Below, piece after piece: positions 1 to 7,620 of a DNA stretch of 64,000 nt. The position numbers and the translations under genes are program-made. The notes beneath the pieces are model-generated. The model was not told the DNA's origin. It did no database searches and worked only from the letters and a program-made list of their open reading frames with translations. Source of the stretch: Fibrisoma limi BUZ 3 (lineage in GTDB: Bacteria > Bacteroidota > Bacteroidia > Cytophagales > Spirosomataceae); NCBI RefSeq assembly GCF_000296815.2, contig NZ_CAIT01000005.1, positions 667,567 through 731,566 on the forward strand, written 5' to 3'. The first letter of the stretch is position 1. Each line of letters starts with the position of its first letter.

Positions 1-1637
1 AACTGGTTCAGTTCGTCCATCGACAGGTGTAATCCCTCACCGCCAACCACCAGCGATGCATCGCCAAAGTCCCAGCCACTAACCTTGCCGGCCGGAAACG
101 GATAAAACAGCGTTGGGTTGGTTGCGTCGGGTTTCCCCGTCACGGTTTTGAGGCCCGCCGGCTTGAATACGTTGGCATTCATGTAATTCATATAAGATTG
201 GGCCAGCGCAGTGCCCCGGTCGGTCACGCCCTGCTCCTTAAACCCGTTCAGGTAAGGAATAATTACGCGAAACAAGGCGAAGTTGTGGTTTTGATACTGA
301 TAGGCCTTGTCCGTGCCGATTCCTTCAGCCACTAACCGTTTCACCGATTCGTAATCCATACCCAGCTTGTTCGGGTTGCGGATACCGCTTGTGTGGGTCA
401 GCAACTGTTTGAACGTGATGCTGTTTACGTTCGGGCCACGGTGCCAGTCGGATGGCAGATACGCCCCGATAGGAGTGTCGATGCTCAGCCCTTTTGCCGT
501 GAGCAGTTTAACCACACCAACCGCCGTAAGGGTCTTGCTGACGCTGGCGAGGTTGGTCCGCCGGTACACCGAGAAATCCTGCTGGGGCGGGTTGGTAGCG
601 GTGCGGGCGAGCCCGGCGTCGTAGCGGAATTCAACACCACCCCGGTACGAAATCACAACGCCGTAGCCCACGCATTTGCCGTCCAGCTTCTGCCGGATGC
701 CGCTCAGCAGTTTAGGCAACGAAAGCGCCTGATCACCAATGGCAATCCGCTTGTTGTATAACTCGCCCAGCCGAACCTGAAAATCATCCAGCGTCCAGCC
801 CCAGACAATCCCCCGGCCGTCGTTGGCGGGCATCCAGATGCCGTCGTACCGGCGCTGCCCCCCACCGATGTCGTAACTGTGCTGGTGCGCCAGCCGGTAG
901 CCTTGCCCATATAATTCGCCGAGCTTTTTCTGAAAGTCGGCCAGCGTCCAGCCCCAGACGATGGGCCGGCCGTCGTTGCCGGGCATCCAGATGGCATCGT
1001 AGCGACGTTGCCCCGGGCTAATTTCGTAGCTGTACTGATGAACCATGCGGAAGCCTTGTTGCCATAACTCACCGTTACGTTTTTGCAGATCGGCCAACGT
1101 CCAGCCCCAGACAACGGGTCGACCATCATTGCCGGGCGTCCAGATGGCGTCGTATCGCCATTGTCCCCCGCCAATATCGTAGGCCTGCTGCTGCGTCAGC
1201 CGGAAGCCCTGTTTCCAAAGCTCGTCGTTTTTCTTTTTCAGATCGTCGAGCGTCCAGCCCCAGACAATCGGCCGACCATCGTTGCCGGGCATCCAGATGG
1301 CATCGTACCGCCGTTGGCCACCCCCGATGTCGTAGCTGTACTGGTGCGAGAGCCGGAAGCCCTGTTGCCATAATTCGCCGTTTTTCTTCTGTAAGTCAGA
1401 TAACGTCCACCCATATACGACGGGCCGACCATCGTTGCCGGGTTTCCAGATCCCATCGTACCGGCGCTGCCCCCCACCGATGTCGTAACTTTGTACGTGA
1501 AATAGCTTGTCGCCGTTAATGAGCACTTCGGACGCAACCGACAGGCTCGCGTCTTCGTTTACCTTGGTCAAGGCAAGGCCACCAAGGCCCATGTCTTCCA
1601 GTAGCCCCTGATCAGGCTTCACTTCTTCAGTAATCAT
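1..1637 (-). CDS. Serine hydrolase (class C beta-lactamase fold) with five N-terminal tandem repeats, 3' end outside window
   Basis: At least 545 residues are visible; the C-terminus lies beyond base 1. Residues 51-305 are five consecutive repeats of exactly 51 residues (153 bp), each with a YDIGGGQRRYDAIW-like start, a PGNDGRP segment, a W-G-W-T-L turn and a GFRL-like end. This resembles the bacterial tandem repeat domain (BTRD1) of fungal and bacterial polyglycine hydrolases. Residues from about 310 form a penicillin-binding/beta-lactamase domain with the S365-V-S-K368 nucleophile motif, an HTSG motif and Y448-Q-N450. No classical signal peptide is seen; the N-terminus is acidic and includes a Gly-Gly. 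The ATG at 1637 is the only good start. The third (KTG-type) motif would lie outside the window. The substrate is unknown; peptide or ester hydrolysis is the family expectation. Confidence 0.85.
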   Translation of the reverse strand, partial: MITEEVKPDQGLLEDMGLGGLALTKVNEDASLSVASEVLINGDKLFHVQSYDIGGGQRRYDGIWKPGNDGRPVVYGWTLSDLQKKNGELWQQGFRLSHQYSYDIGGGQRRYDAIWMPGNDGRPIVWGWTLDDLKKKNDELWKQGFRLTQQQAYDIGGGQWRYDAIWTPGNDGRPVVWGWTLADLQKRNGELWQQGFRMVHQYSYEISPGQRRYDAIWMPGNDGRPIVWGWTLADFQKKLGELYGQGYRLAHQHSYDIGGGQRRYDGIWMPANDGRGIVWGWTLDDFQVRLGELYNKRIAIGDQALSLPKLLSGIRQKLDGKCVGYGVVISYRGGVEFRYDAGLARTATNPPQQDFSVYRRTNLASVSKTLTAVGVVKLLTAKGLSIDTPIGAYLPSDWHRGPNVNSITFKQLLTHTSGIRNPNKLGMDYESVKRLVAEGIGTDKAYQYQNHNFALFRVIIPYLNGFKEQGVTDRGTALAQSYMNYMNANVFKPAGLKTVTGKPDATNPTLFYPFPAGKVSGWDFGDASLVVGGEGLHLSMDELNQ

Positions 1638-1804
1638 GATGAAAATTGGTTTTGGTTAAAAAAGAGAAAGAGTGTCTCACACACGTGAGGGTAAATAATG
1701 GGTCATAAACGCGGGGTTGTTGTGACGAGTTAGAAAGCCGGGCGTTGCGCTCTTCGTGCGGATACGTATAAATGCGGTGGGCCTCTCTGAGCTAAATCGT
1801 TACG

Positions 1805-1812
1805 TCAAAGGT
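1805..1812 (-). promoter_or_regulatory. Candidate -7 box for the repeat-bearing hydrolase
   Basis: The minus strand reads TACCTTTG, an exact match to the Bacteroidota -7 consensus TAnnTTTG. It lies about 170 bp before the ATG at 1637, so the leader would be long. No clear -33 TTG was seen at the usual spacing. The rest of the 1638-1888 gap holds nothing else recognisable. Confidence 0.35.
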
Positions 1813-1888
1813 AGCGCGATTGGTCACCGCTGTAAATAGTGCTTTACTACTAAATAGCTGGGCGTTAGTTACGTACGAAGTGCATTGG

Positions 1889-2320
1889 TCAGAACTCAAC
1901 CTCAACCGGGTCTGTAATCCGAAGTACGGACTCCTGCCGGAACCGTTGTTTGTATTCGGCGATGATCTCCTTAAGTTTCCGTTGTGCATCGGCTTGGTCG
2001 GGGTGGGCCAGTTCCAGCAGGTACGAAGGCTCCCGAACGATAGTCCCGGTTGTATCCCGCCACTGCCCTTCGACTCGCCAGACGGTTAACCCATCCGGGA
2101 AGCGGGGCGTAACCACGTCCGTCAGGAACAATCGCCACGATTGCTCGGACACCTGACCACCATCCGGAATGGACCGACCGAAATACAGCCGGTCAAGCAC
2201 CCACGATGGCGGTTCTGTACGTACCCGACTGGCTGGCAGCAAGCTTCCTTTAGTACAGGAGCTTACGAACAGCAGTGTAACGAGTAGCCGACTGATGATT
2301 TGTAGACGCAGGCGAATCAT
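1889..2320 (-). CDS. DUF3574 lipoprotein
   Basis: The 143-residue product has a lipoprotein signal peptide with the lipidated Cys at position 22 (VSSC-TKG). The mature part carries the DUF3574 signature: an YFGRSIPDGG segment, then W-x-x-F and VVTPRFPDGLTVWRVEGQW. The family's function is unknown. It is probably anchored in the envelope and processed by signal peptidase II. The downstream neighbour is the hydrolase on the same strand and the upstream neighbour is the glycosyltransferase, 38 bp away, so co-transcription from the glycosyltransferase is possible. The family call is firm; no function can be given. Confidence 0.85.
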   Translation of the reverse strand: MIRLRLQIISRLLVTLLFVSSCTKGSLLPASRVRTEPPSWVLDRLYFGRSIPDGGQVSEQSWRLFLTDVVTPRFPDGLTVWRVEGQWRDTTGTIVREPSYLLELAHPDQADAQRKLKEIIAEYKQRFRQESVLRITDPVEVEF

Positions 2321-2358
2321 GAGGCAGCTTGGTTTAGAAGGTGCGCTTGGGTGTAAGA

Positions 2359-3687
2359 TTAGACTGTAAGTTGCCGATTGGTCTGGAACGTAGCCACGGC
2401 ATCCCGAATGTAACGTTCCGTCAGCAGGTTAGGATCGTACTGCGCAAACTCATTCTGCAACCTGGCGACATTCTCCTTGTAGACGGGATTCGAAAAGATT
2501 TCGGCGGCCCCCCTGGCAATCTGCTGCGGAGTCGGGCGCTCCGTTTTCAGATTGACGCCCAGCTTGAAGTACCCGATGCGGGCGACGATCTCGTTCTTGC
2601 CCTCGTGCTTACCCGCCCCCAGAATCGGTACGCCATAACTGAGCCCGAGCAAAACGCTGCCGTAGCCACCGCTGGAGACGAACAGGTCCGTGTTTGGCAG
2701 AGTCGCGTCGTAATCCATAAAATCGGCGATGATGATGTTCGACTGCGAATAGCGGGTTTTCAGGTAAGCGGTGTGCATACCACCCGTGGCTACCAGTAGC
2801 AGATACGGTTTATCTTTGAAAGCCTCCAGTGTCGGAATGATCAGCTTGTCAGGCTCTTTGTTGTCCACCGTTCCCTGCGAGATCAGGATCGTTTTTTCGT
2901 ACTGACCGGCCAGTTTAGCGTACGCAAATGGCTTGTTCGACGTCTTCTTCCGGGGCAGTAGCGGACCGACGAACCGCACGTTCGGGTGCATGTCGCTTCG
3001 TGGGTATTCGAAACCGGGTACTCCGCTTTGCAGGAAGAGGGTTGTGCGCCGGATCAGGGTGTCGAAAATGATTTCGTTTATCGGGGCAACGCCGTGGGCA
3101 CCGATAATCTGGTTGTAATACTTCGTGCTGTCGTTGAAAATTACCTTCGTGATCAGCGTTCGCAACAGACTATCGCGAAGGCGGCCTGCCAGTCCAGGTC
3201 TAGGGGTAAGCCCCAGGCTACTTGGGGGTAAGTCGCGCGATGTCTCCATCAACGGACTAATGCCAAAGACGATGGCCGGCTTTTTTAGCTTCTCCTGAAT
3301 CAGATGAGCGGCCACGAAGCCTGCGTCGGCCAGCAGTACATCAAAATCGAACTCTTCCTGAATCTGCCTGATGTCTTCAAAGCAGGTGTTAACGAGGCCA
3401 AGAAAGATATGCCGGATATCAAACTTAATGCGTGCGACGGCACCCCTGAGTTTCAGGCGCTCAGGATACACTTCGTTGAGGTTGTCCTGCGTTACTTCCA
3501 CTTTTTGCTGTATCGTATACATTGGTATGCCCATGTCCGCTAACTGGTCGCTGTAGTTGCGACCGGTGTACCAGCGCACATCGTGGCCTTGTTCCTTGAG
3601 ATACATAGCCACGTCGGTCAGCGGGTTAAAGTGTCCATCAGCGGGAATGGTCGCAATCAGGATTTTGTGTTTGGGGGTAGTGTTCAT
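2359..3687 (-). CDS. MGT-type glycosyltransferase (GT1 family)
   Basis: A 442-residue UDP-glycosyltransferase of the macrolide/glycolipid type. The N-terminal half begins with a beta strand and the ADGHFNPL motif, in which H19 is the expected catalytic base. The C-terminal half has the nucleotide-sugar site: an SQGT segment, then SSGGYGSVLLGLSYGVP and a GKHEGKNEI loop. It should transfer a sugar from a nucleotide donor to a small lipophilic acceptor in the cytoplasm; the acceptor cannot be told. The start at 3687 is preferred over an in-frame ATG 14 codons upstream because the Rossmann strand begins right after it. A tiny membrane protein gene ends 16 bp upstream, suggesting an operon. Confidence 0.85.
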   Translation of the reverse strand: MNTTPKHKILIATIPADGHFNPLTDVAMYLKEQGHDVRWYTGRNYSDQLADMGIPMYTIQQKVEVTQDNLNEVYPERLKLRGAVARIKFDIRHIFLGLVNTCFEDIRQIQEEFDFDVLLADAGFVAAHLIQEKLKKPAIVFGISPLMETSRDLPPSSLGLTPRPGLAGRLRDSLLRTLITKVIFNDSTKYYNQIIGAHGVAPINEIIFDTLIRRTTLFLQSGVPGFEYPRSDMHPNVRFVGPLLPRKKTSNKPFAYAKLAGQYEKTILISQGTVDNKEPDKLIIPTLEAFKDKPYLLLVATGGMHTAYLKTRYSQSNIIIADFMDYDATLPNTDLFVSSGGYGSVLLGLSYGVPILGAGKHEGKNEIVARIGYFKLGVNLKTERPTPQQIARGAAEIFSNPVYKENVARLQNEFAQYDPNLLTERYIRDAVATFQTNRQLTV

Positions 3688-3703
3688 CAGTATCAGGATT
3701 AAA

Positions 3704-3901
3704 CTATGGTATGCGTCGGAGCATACCAAGCAATAAAAAGAGGTATAAACAAACCGGTATGATGCTTAGCCAGTCGGGAATAAAACCGCTGGCGACCGAT
3801 GAAAGACATGATTTCGGCAACGGTTCTGCTTGCTTATACGCTGCCACTAGCGTCAGCAGAGCAAGCGCATGCAGTATCAGCCAGCACTTTGATTTCTTCA
3901 T
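3704..3901 (-). CDS. Small two-helix membrane protein
   Basis: A 65-residue frame starting MKKSK and holding two hydrophobic stretches (about residues 5-20 and 42-60) with a Cys between them. It ends 16 bp before the glycosyltransferase start and runs the same way, so it may be the first gene of a short operon. There is no recognised family. Overall it looks like a real membrane peptide rather than a shadow frame, because the charged N-terminus, the helices and the stop position all fit. An in-frame ATG 27 codons further up gives an unlikely His/Pro-rich extension. The 3902-4031 gap holds nothing else clear. Confidence 0.5.
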   Translation of the reverse strand: MKKSKCWLILHALALLTLVAAYKQAEPLPKSCLSSVASGFIPDWLSIIPVCLYLFLLLGMLRRIP

Positions 3902-4031
3902 GATCGGACTACCAGGTATTGGATAGAAAATGTGACAATGCGCAAAAGCCTGGTTGGGATAGCCGCTGATTACATTAAGCACAAGTACGGTGGGCTTCCC
4001 TAACCTATATTCATTTGCAACTTTACTGTCA

Positions 4032-4532
4032 TTAATTCGCGTTATTCATTGGTAAGCGGTAATACGCCAAGGCTCCTTCCGTCTTCCAGAATGTCATGCC
4101 CAGCCGTTTCATCACGCCAAACGACGCTGTGTTGGGTACGTCTGCGGCCGCTATAATCTCGGTCATGCCCGCCTGCCGAAAGCCATAGTTAACCACGGCG
4201 CGGCTGGCTTCGGTCGCGTAGCCCTGCCCCCAATAATTGGGCAGTAAACCATAGCCTAACTGCAGTTGATCGAACATGATGTAGCCGCAAAAGCCGATGA
4301 TTGTGCGCTCCTGTTTTTGGTAGATCGCCCACAGTCCACAACTCCCCTCTTCAAACTGACGCTGACTGGCTGCGGTCACGTCGTCAACCCAGTCTATCCC
4401 GACAATTTTGTTGTCCATCAGGTAGCGCCGAACCGACGAATCGGTGAAAATAGGGTGTAATTCCTCCCGCATGGTTGGCTCCATGGGCTTGAGAATGAGC
4501 CGCTCAGTTTGTATCAACGTGTCCGTTATCAT
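4032..4532 (-). CDS. GNAT family N-acetyltransferase (RimJ/RimL type)
   Basis: A 166-residue acetyltransferase. It opens with the typical TERLILKPM strand, and the acetyl-CoA site is seen as LGYGLLPNYWGQGYATEA in the middle. The end has the N-x-x-S-x-x-x-M-x-x-L-G-M signature of the RimJ/RimL branch. It should acetylate a protein N-terminus or small amine; the substrate is unknown. Its ATG shares one base with the TAA of the upstream membrane protein gene (TAATG), so translation is probably coupled. It is the last gene of a three-gene minus-strand operon starting near 5680. Confidence 0.88.
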   Translation of the reverse strand: MITDTLIQTERLILKPMEPTMREELHPIFTDSSVRRYLMDNKIVGIDWVDDVTAASQRQFEEGSCGLWAIYQKQERTIIGFCGYIMFDQLQLGYGLLPNYWGQGYATEASRAVVNYGFRQAGMTEIIAAADVPNTASFGVMKRLGMTFWKTEGALAYYRLPMNNAN

Positions 4533-5002
4533 TATTTACTTTTTTGCATCATCATAAACGCCAGCACAGCCTGCGCCGATTCGAGGAAGACACGGAGCCA
4601 GTTGGTCTCCATCACCCGCTGGATCAGAGGCAGGTCCTTGCCTTCGTTCAGTTGCAGGTTCATTGGAATCTGGACGAAAGCCGTCGATATCCAATCTATC
4701 AGGAGGCAGATCAGCGAGGCCCAGATCAGACCCTTCGGAACACTACTCGGGCGAAAGCGAAGCAGCAGGATGTTCATCACCGTCAGCACAAAAAAGGGAA
4801 TGACGCTGATTGGTATAATCATATCGCCCAGCAACGCGTGGTAGGCTACGAACTCTCGCTCCCCAACGATGGCCCGCGACGGGTAGATCAGGAAGTAGTC
4901 CATCATGGCCGTACCGTAGCTGTAGAAAGTCGTGGCGTAGAAAACGTTGGCCAGCGTTGTGGACGCCGACCGCTGCTCTGTAGTCCTGGTTAGTGTCTCC
5001 AT
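4532..5002 (-). CDS. Four-helix membrane protein, DUF1772-like
   Basis: A 156-residue protein with about four hydrophobic segments (near residues 18-38, 55-80, 88-108 and 135-152) and a conserved-looking NWLRVFLESAQAVLAF end. The layout and the late W-x-R helix resemble the DUF1772 / anthrone-oxygenase-like membrane family, but the similarity is weak by eye. It sits 24 bp after the larger membrane protein and overlaps the acetyltransferase start by one base. No catalytic motif can be named. It is probably a real gene; the function is unknown. Confidence 0.75.
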   Translation of the reverse strand: METLTRTTEQRSASTTLANVFYATTFYSYGTAMMDYFLIYPSRAIVGEREFVAYHALLGDMIIPISVIPFFVLTVMNILLLRFRPSSVPKGLIWASLICLLIDWISTAFVQIPMNLQLNEGKDLPLIQRVMETNWLRVFLESAQAVLAFMMMQKSK

Positions 5003-5026
5003 AGTTTTCGGAAAGAATCGTATGAT

Positions 5027-5680
5027 CTAAGATTGACTGCTCACTATCATGGCCTCCCGGCTGGTCCGCTGCCCGCTTTTGTAGATAGCCAGGCCGAGCA
5101 AAAACCACGTCAGCCCCCAGACAGCGACCAGCATGTAATCTGGTTTTCCGTAGATAGCCGCCAGCGGCAGCATCAGGCCGACCGGAAACCAGCCCACCGC
5201 GAACGGCGTGTATTGCCGCCAATCGGTCCAGACGCGAGTTTTCCTGACAGCTAGGCCAACGATCGTCATGCTAATTGCAATCAGCACCAAACCCAGCGGT
5301 AGTAGGAACAGCACTGGATTCCTGCCCGCTCCTGAAACGCCGGACTTCATCAGCATGGCCGCCAGAAACGGAAGCGTATACACAACAATAGCCGCCTGCG
5401 CAAAACGAACGGGCCATTTTCGGCTGATAGCCCCGACCTCATACAATGCCGGTAGACCTATCAGGTAACACAGCTGCGGAATCATCAGGGTTATTGCTGA
5501 TCCAACTTCTACCACAACTGGTCTGCGGTCGGGTGGTCCGGTGGATAAGCCGAGACTGATGAATAGTAGCTCGGCAAAAAACCACAGCAAGGCACCAGCC
5601 ATAAGAAGAATTCCTTTTCTAGTCGTTTGACTCCCCACGTATGGGTCTGATATGGTACGTTCCATCTGTTTACTGTTCAT
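5027..5680 (-). CDS. Multi-pass membrane protein of unknown function
   Basis: A 217-residue protein with roughly six hydrophobic segments, starting MNSKQMERT. The first helix begins near residue 22 (ILLMAGALLWFFAELLFISLG). No family was recognised. The start at 5680 is chosen because a predicted promoter lies at 5739-5746, and because upstream in-frame codons give a Cys/Arg-rich stretch unlike a protein N-terminus; an ATG five codons earlier (5695) is also possible. It heads the operon with the two genes below. A perfect palindrome overlapping its promoter suggests repressor control. Confidence 0.72.
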   Translation of the reverse strand: MNSKQMERTISDPYVGSQTTRKGILLMAGALLWFFAELLFISLGLSTGPPDRRPVVVEVGSAITLMIPQLCYLIGLPALYEVGAISRKWPVRFAQAAIVVYTLPFLAAMLMKSGVSGAGRNPVLFLLPLGLVLIAISMTIVGLAVRKTRVWTDWRQYTPFAVGWFPVGLMLPLAAIYGKPDYMLVAVWGLTWFLLGLAIYKSGQRTSREAMIVSSQS

Positions 5681-5738
5681 TGATTCGTGACACATAAGCC
5701 CGTTTCGCTCTACCTCGATTTCGACTTGATTACGGCCA

Positions 5739-5746
5739 CAAAGGTA
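5739..5746 (-). promoter_or_regulatory. -7 promoter box of the membrane-protein operon
   Basis: The minus strand reads TACCTTTG, an exact TAnnTTTG match, 59 bp upstream of the ATG at 5680. The adjoining palindrome shares its last two bases. No TTG at the -33 spacing is obvious, which would fit a regulated promoter. Confidence 0.45.
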
Positions 5747-5761
5747 CCGGGTGACCCGGTA
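5745..5761. promoter_or_regulatory. Perfect 17-bp palindrome, candidate operator
   Basis: The sequence is TACCGGGT-G-ACCCGGTA, fully symmetric around one base. A third half-site, ATCGGGTA, follows at once (5761-5768). It lies in the 221-bp gap between divergent genes, directly upstream of the minus-strand -7 box, where a dimeric repressor would block RNA polymerase. The cognate regulator is not known; the nearby MarR gene is one candidate. Confidence 0.5.
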
Positions 5762-5901
5762 TCGGGTAAATAGTCCTTTCGTACTAAATACTGAAAGACA
5801 ATGGTTTGCCACAAAATATGGTACAAAACTACCATTGGCTGGCCGGGCGGATAAGCGGAGATTTGCACCGAAATTCTTCGATAACCAAAAATAATTCAAC
5901 A

Positions 5902-6693
5902 ATGAAAGTGAACACAGTAGTTAACTGGACAATTGGCTTAGTCTGCACGGTGTTAGTATCCGCCTGTAACGATGACGAAGATGAACCGGTAGCGCCAATC
6001 CCGACGCCGACCATTAACTTCACGCAGGTCAGCGGTAGTGGCGACATTACGGCCAAACTGACCGAGTTTCGGACCTTGCTGGGCGACCCGCTCAACACGA
6101 CGCTCAACCAGACCGCGGGCCGTCGGGAGATCAACTGGGATGGCGTACCGGCCAACCTGACAAACGTGGATACGTACCCCGGCGACTTCTTCAACAGCAC
6201 CGACCCGGCCGTGGGAGCCGGACGCAAACGCGGGGCCGTTTTTACTACCCCCGGTACCGGATTCCGCATCAGCGACAACGACTTTACGGATATAGTTGCG
6301 GATTACGGCAATCAGTTCAATGCCTTCAGCCCGGCCCGGACGTTCGTAGCCGTGGGTAGTAATCAGACCGATGTAACGTTTCGCCTGCCGGGAACCAACA
6401 CGCCCGCGACGGTGAAAGGCTTCGGTGCTATCTTCTCCGACGTCGACAATGCCAACTCCACAACCCTCGAATTTTTTGAGGGCGACAAAAGCCTCGGTAC
6501 GTTCAAAGCGCCCGTCCGCAACGACGTGAACGGCTTCTCGTTCGTAGGCGTCAAGTTTCCGGACAATCGGGTGTCCAAGGTTGTTATCAAGTCGGGGAAT
6601 GTTCCCCTGTCGAGTCGGTTTGCGGACGGTAGTCAGTACGATCTGGTCATTATGGATGATTTTCTGTACGACGAACCGACTGCATCCAACTAA
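5902..6693 (+). CDS. Secreted lipoprotein with a beta-sandwich-like domain
   Basis: A 263-residue protein with a lipoprotein signal peptide (VSAC, Cys22) followed by an acidic Asn/Asp/Glu stretch. The rest is rich in short beta-strand patterns: a fasciclin- or CBM-like body with FRLPGTNTPATVKGFGAIF, an F-F-E-G-D-K-S-L-G segment, and an MDDFLYDEP ending typical of jelly-roll carbohydrate- or metal-binding domains. The family is not recognised. The ATG at 5902 is chosen because the signal peptide begins there. A near-match -7 box (GAGATTTG) lies about 37 bp upstream. It is likely a surface or periplasmic binding protein; this is inference. Confidence 0.75.
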   Translation: MKVNTVVNWTIGLVCTVLVSACNDDEDEPVAPIPTPTINFTQVSGSGDITAKLTEFRTLLGDPLNTTLNQTAGRREINWDGVPANLTNVDTYPGDFFNSTDPAVGAGRKRGAVFTTPGTGFRISDNDFTDIVADYGNQFNAFSPARTFVAVGSNQTDVTFRLPGTNTPATVKGFGAIFSDVDNANSTTLEFFEGDKSLGTFKAPVRNDVNGFSFVGVKFPDNRVSKVVIKSGNVPLSSRFADGSQYDLVIMDDFLYDEPTASN

Positions 6694-6799
6694 CTCGTGC
6701 TGAAGCCTGATGCGGTTGGTATGCTGTCAGATTTGACAGATTGGCGACACGAACGCGCTCGGCTGCGATGAAAAAACGAACTGTAAGGGTATTCCAAAC

Positions 6800-6834
6800 A
6801 CTTACTACCGGTAAGTACCACCATTTTAAGTTTG
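6800..6834 (+). promoter_or_regulatory. Promoter and inverted repeat upstream of the MarR gene
   Basis: TAAGTTTG at 6827-6834 matches the -7 consensus. Eleven bases upstream is the inverted repeat ACTTAC-N5-GTAAGT (6800-6816), placed where a MarR dimer would block transcription. If the box is used, transcription starts near 6841, which argues against translation from the ATG at 6842 and for the ATG at 6908. Confidence 0.42.
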
Positions 6835-6907
6835 CCCGTCTATGCGTATCATTGGGAAAGATTTGACTCAGAGGCATTCCCGACGAACACTGGACGGGCA
6901 GACGCAG

Positions 6908-7387
6908 ATGGAAGATAACAAAAAGGAATACCACCGTATTGAAGATGAGATTCAGCAGGCTACGTTCCGGAATGAACTTTCTAAAGCAGGAATTAATCTA
7001 ATCTACACGGGTACCTGGCTCAAAACGGCCCACAGCGACTTCTTCAAATCGTTCGGTATTACCTGGCCCCAGCATAATCTGCTGCGGATCCTGCGTGGTC
7101 AGAAAGGCAATCCTGTCAACGTCAACGCTATAAAAGAGCGAATGATGGATAAGTCCTCGAATGTGTCGCGAATTACCGAAAAACTGCAAAAGAAGAAACT
7201 GATCGAATGCCGTCCCTCGCTGGCCGACAAACGTGCCGTTGACGTTGTCATTACGCAGAAGGGCTTGGATCTACTCCTTGCCGTTGAGGCCCGAGTGCAC
7301 GAAATTAACAACCTGCTCGCCCACCTAGAACCTGGCGAACTGCTCTTGTTGAACATGCTTCTGGATAAGGTACGAAATCCGAAGTAA
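6908..7387 (+). CDS. MarR family transcriptional regulator
   Basis: A 159-residue winged-helix protein. An N-terminal helix is followed by GITWPQHNLLRILRGQ, a recognition helix in SSNVSRITEKLQKKKLIECRP, and the wing LADKRAVDVVITQKGLDLL, as usual for MarR. MarR dimers normally repress their own gene and neighbours and respond to small phenolic ligands or oxidants. An in-frame ATG at 6842 would add a basic 22-residue tail, but it lies within a few bases of the likely transcription start. No obvious target operon adjoins; it is alone on the plus strand between a lipoprotein and a PAS-LuxR gene. Confidence 0.88.
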   Translation: MEDNKKEYHRIEDEIQQATFRNELSKAGINLIYTGTWLKTAHSDFFKSFGITWPQHNLLRILRGQKGNPVNVNAIKERMMDKSSNVSRITEKLQKKKLIECRPSLADKRAVDVVITQKGLDLLLAVEARVHEINNLLAHLEPGELLLLNMLLDKVRNPK

Positions 7388-7433
7388 GGATGTAATCAGT
7401 GCTCAATACGCTAAATTTTTTTTGTATTATGTG

Positions 7434-7561
7434 TGTACGTACTCATATAATGACTGAAAGTTGAAATTGCCGTTTGCTAAAAGGGTGCATGAAAGCTCGA
7501 GTTTGTAACATTTACATGCGTTTTTTTTGAGTAAACTTGTGTTAATAAATATGTACGTACA
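7434..7561. repeat. Two TGTACGTAC palindromic sites flanking an AT-rich tract
   Basis: TGTACGTACT at 7434-7443 and the perfect palindrome TGTACGTACA at 7552-7561 are 118 bp apart. Long T-runs lie between and beside them (7414-7422 and 7521-7528). The pair occupies the 233-bp gap before the PAS-LuxR gene, and the second copy is about 60 bp before its ATG. This looks like a two-site operator that could form a loop. Confidence 0.4.
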
Positions 7562-7620
7562 CTTACTTTATTTATTGGTTCTAAACCCGCCACTACGTGG
7601 CAACTAAACCAATTGTTGTG

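Noticed and set aside
723..1490. Evenly spaced 153-bp repeats resembling a CRISPR or minisatellite array
   Set aside because: The period is a multiple of three, the reading frame stays open on the minus strand and the units encode a known kind of protein repeat; there are no short direct repeats with unrelated spacers.
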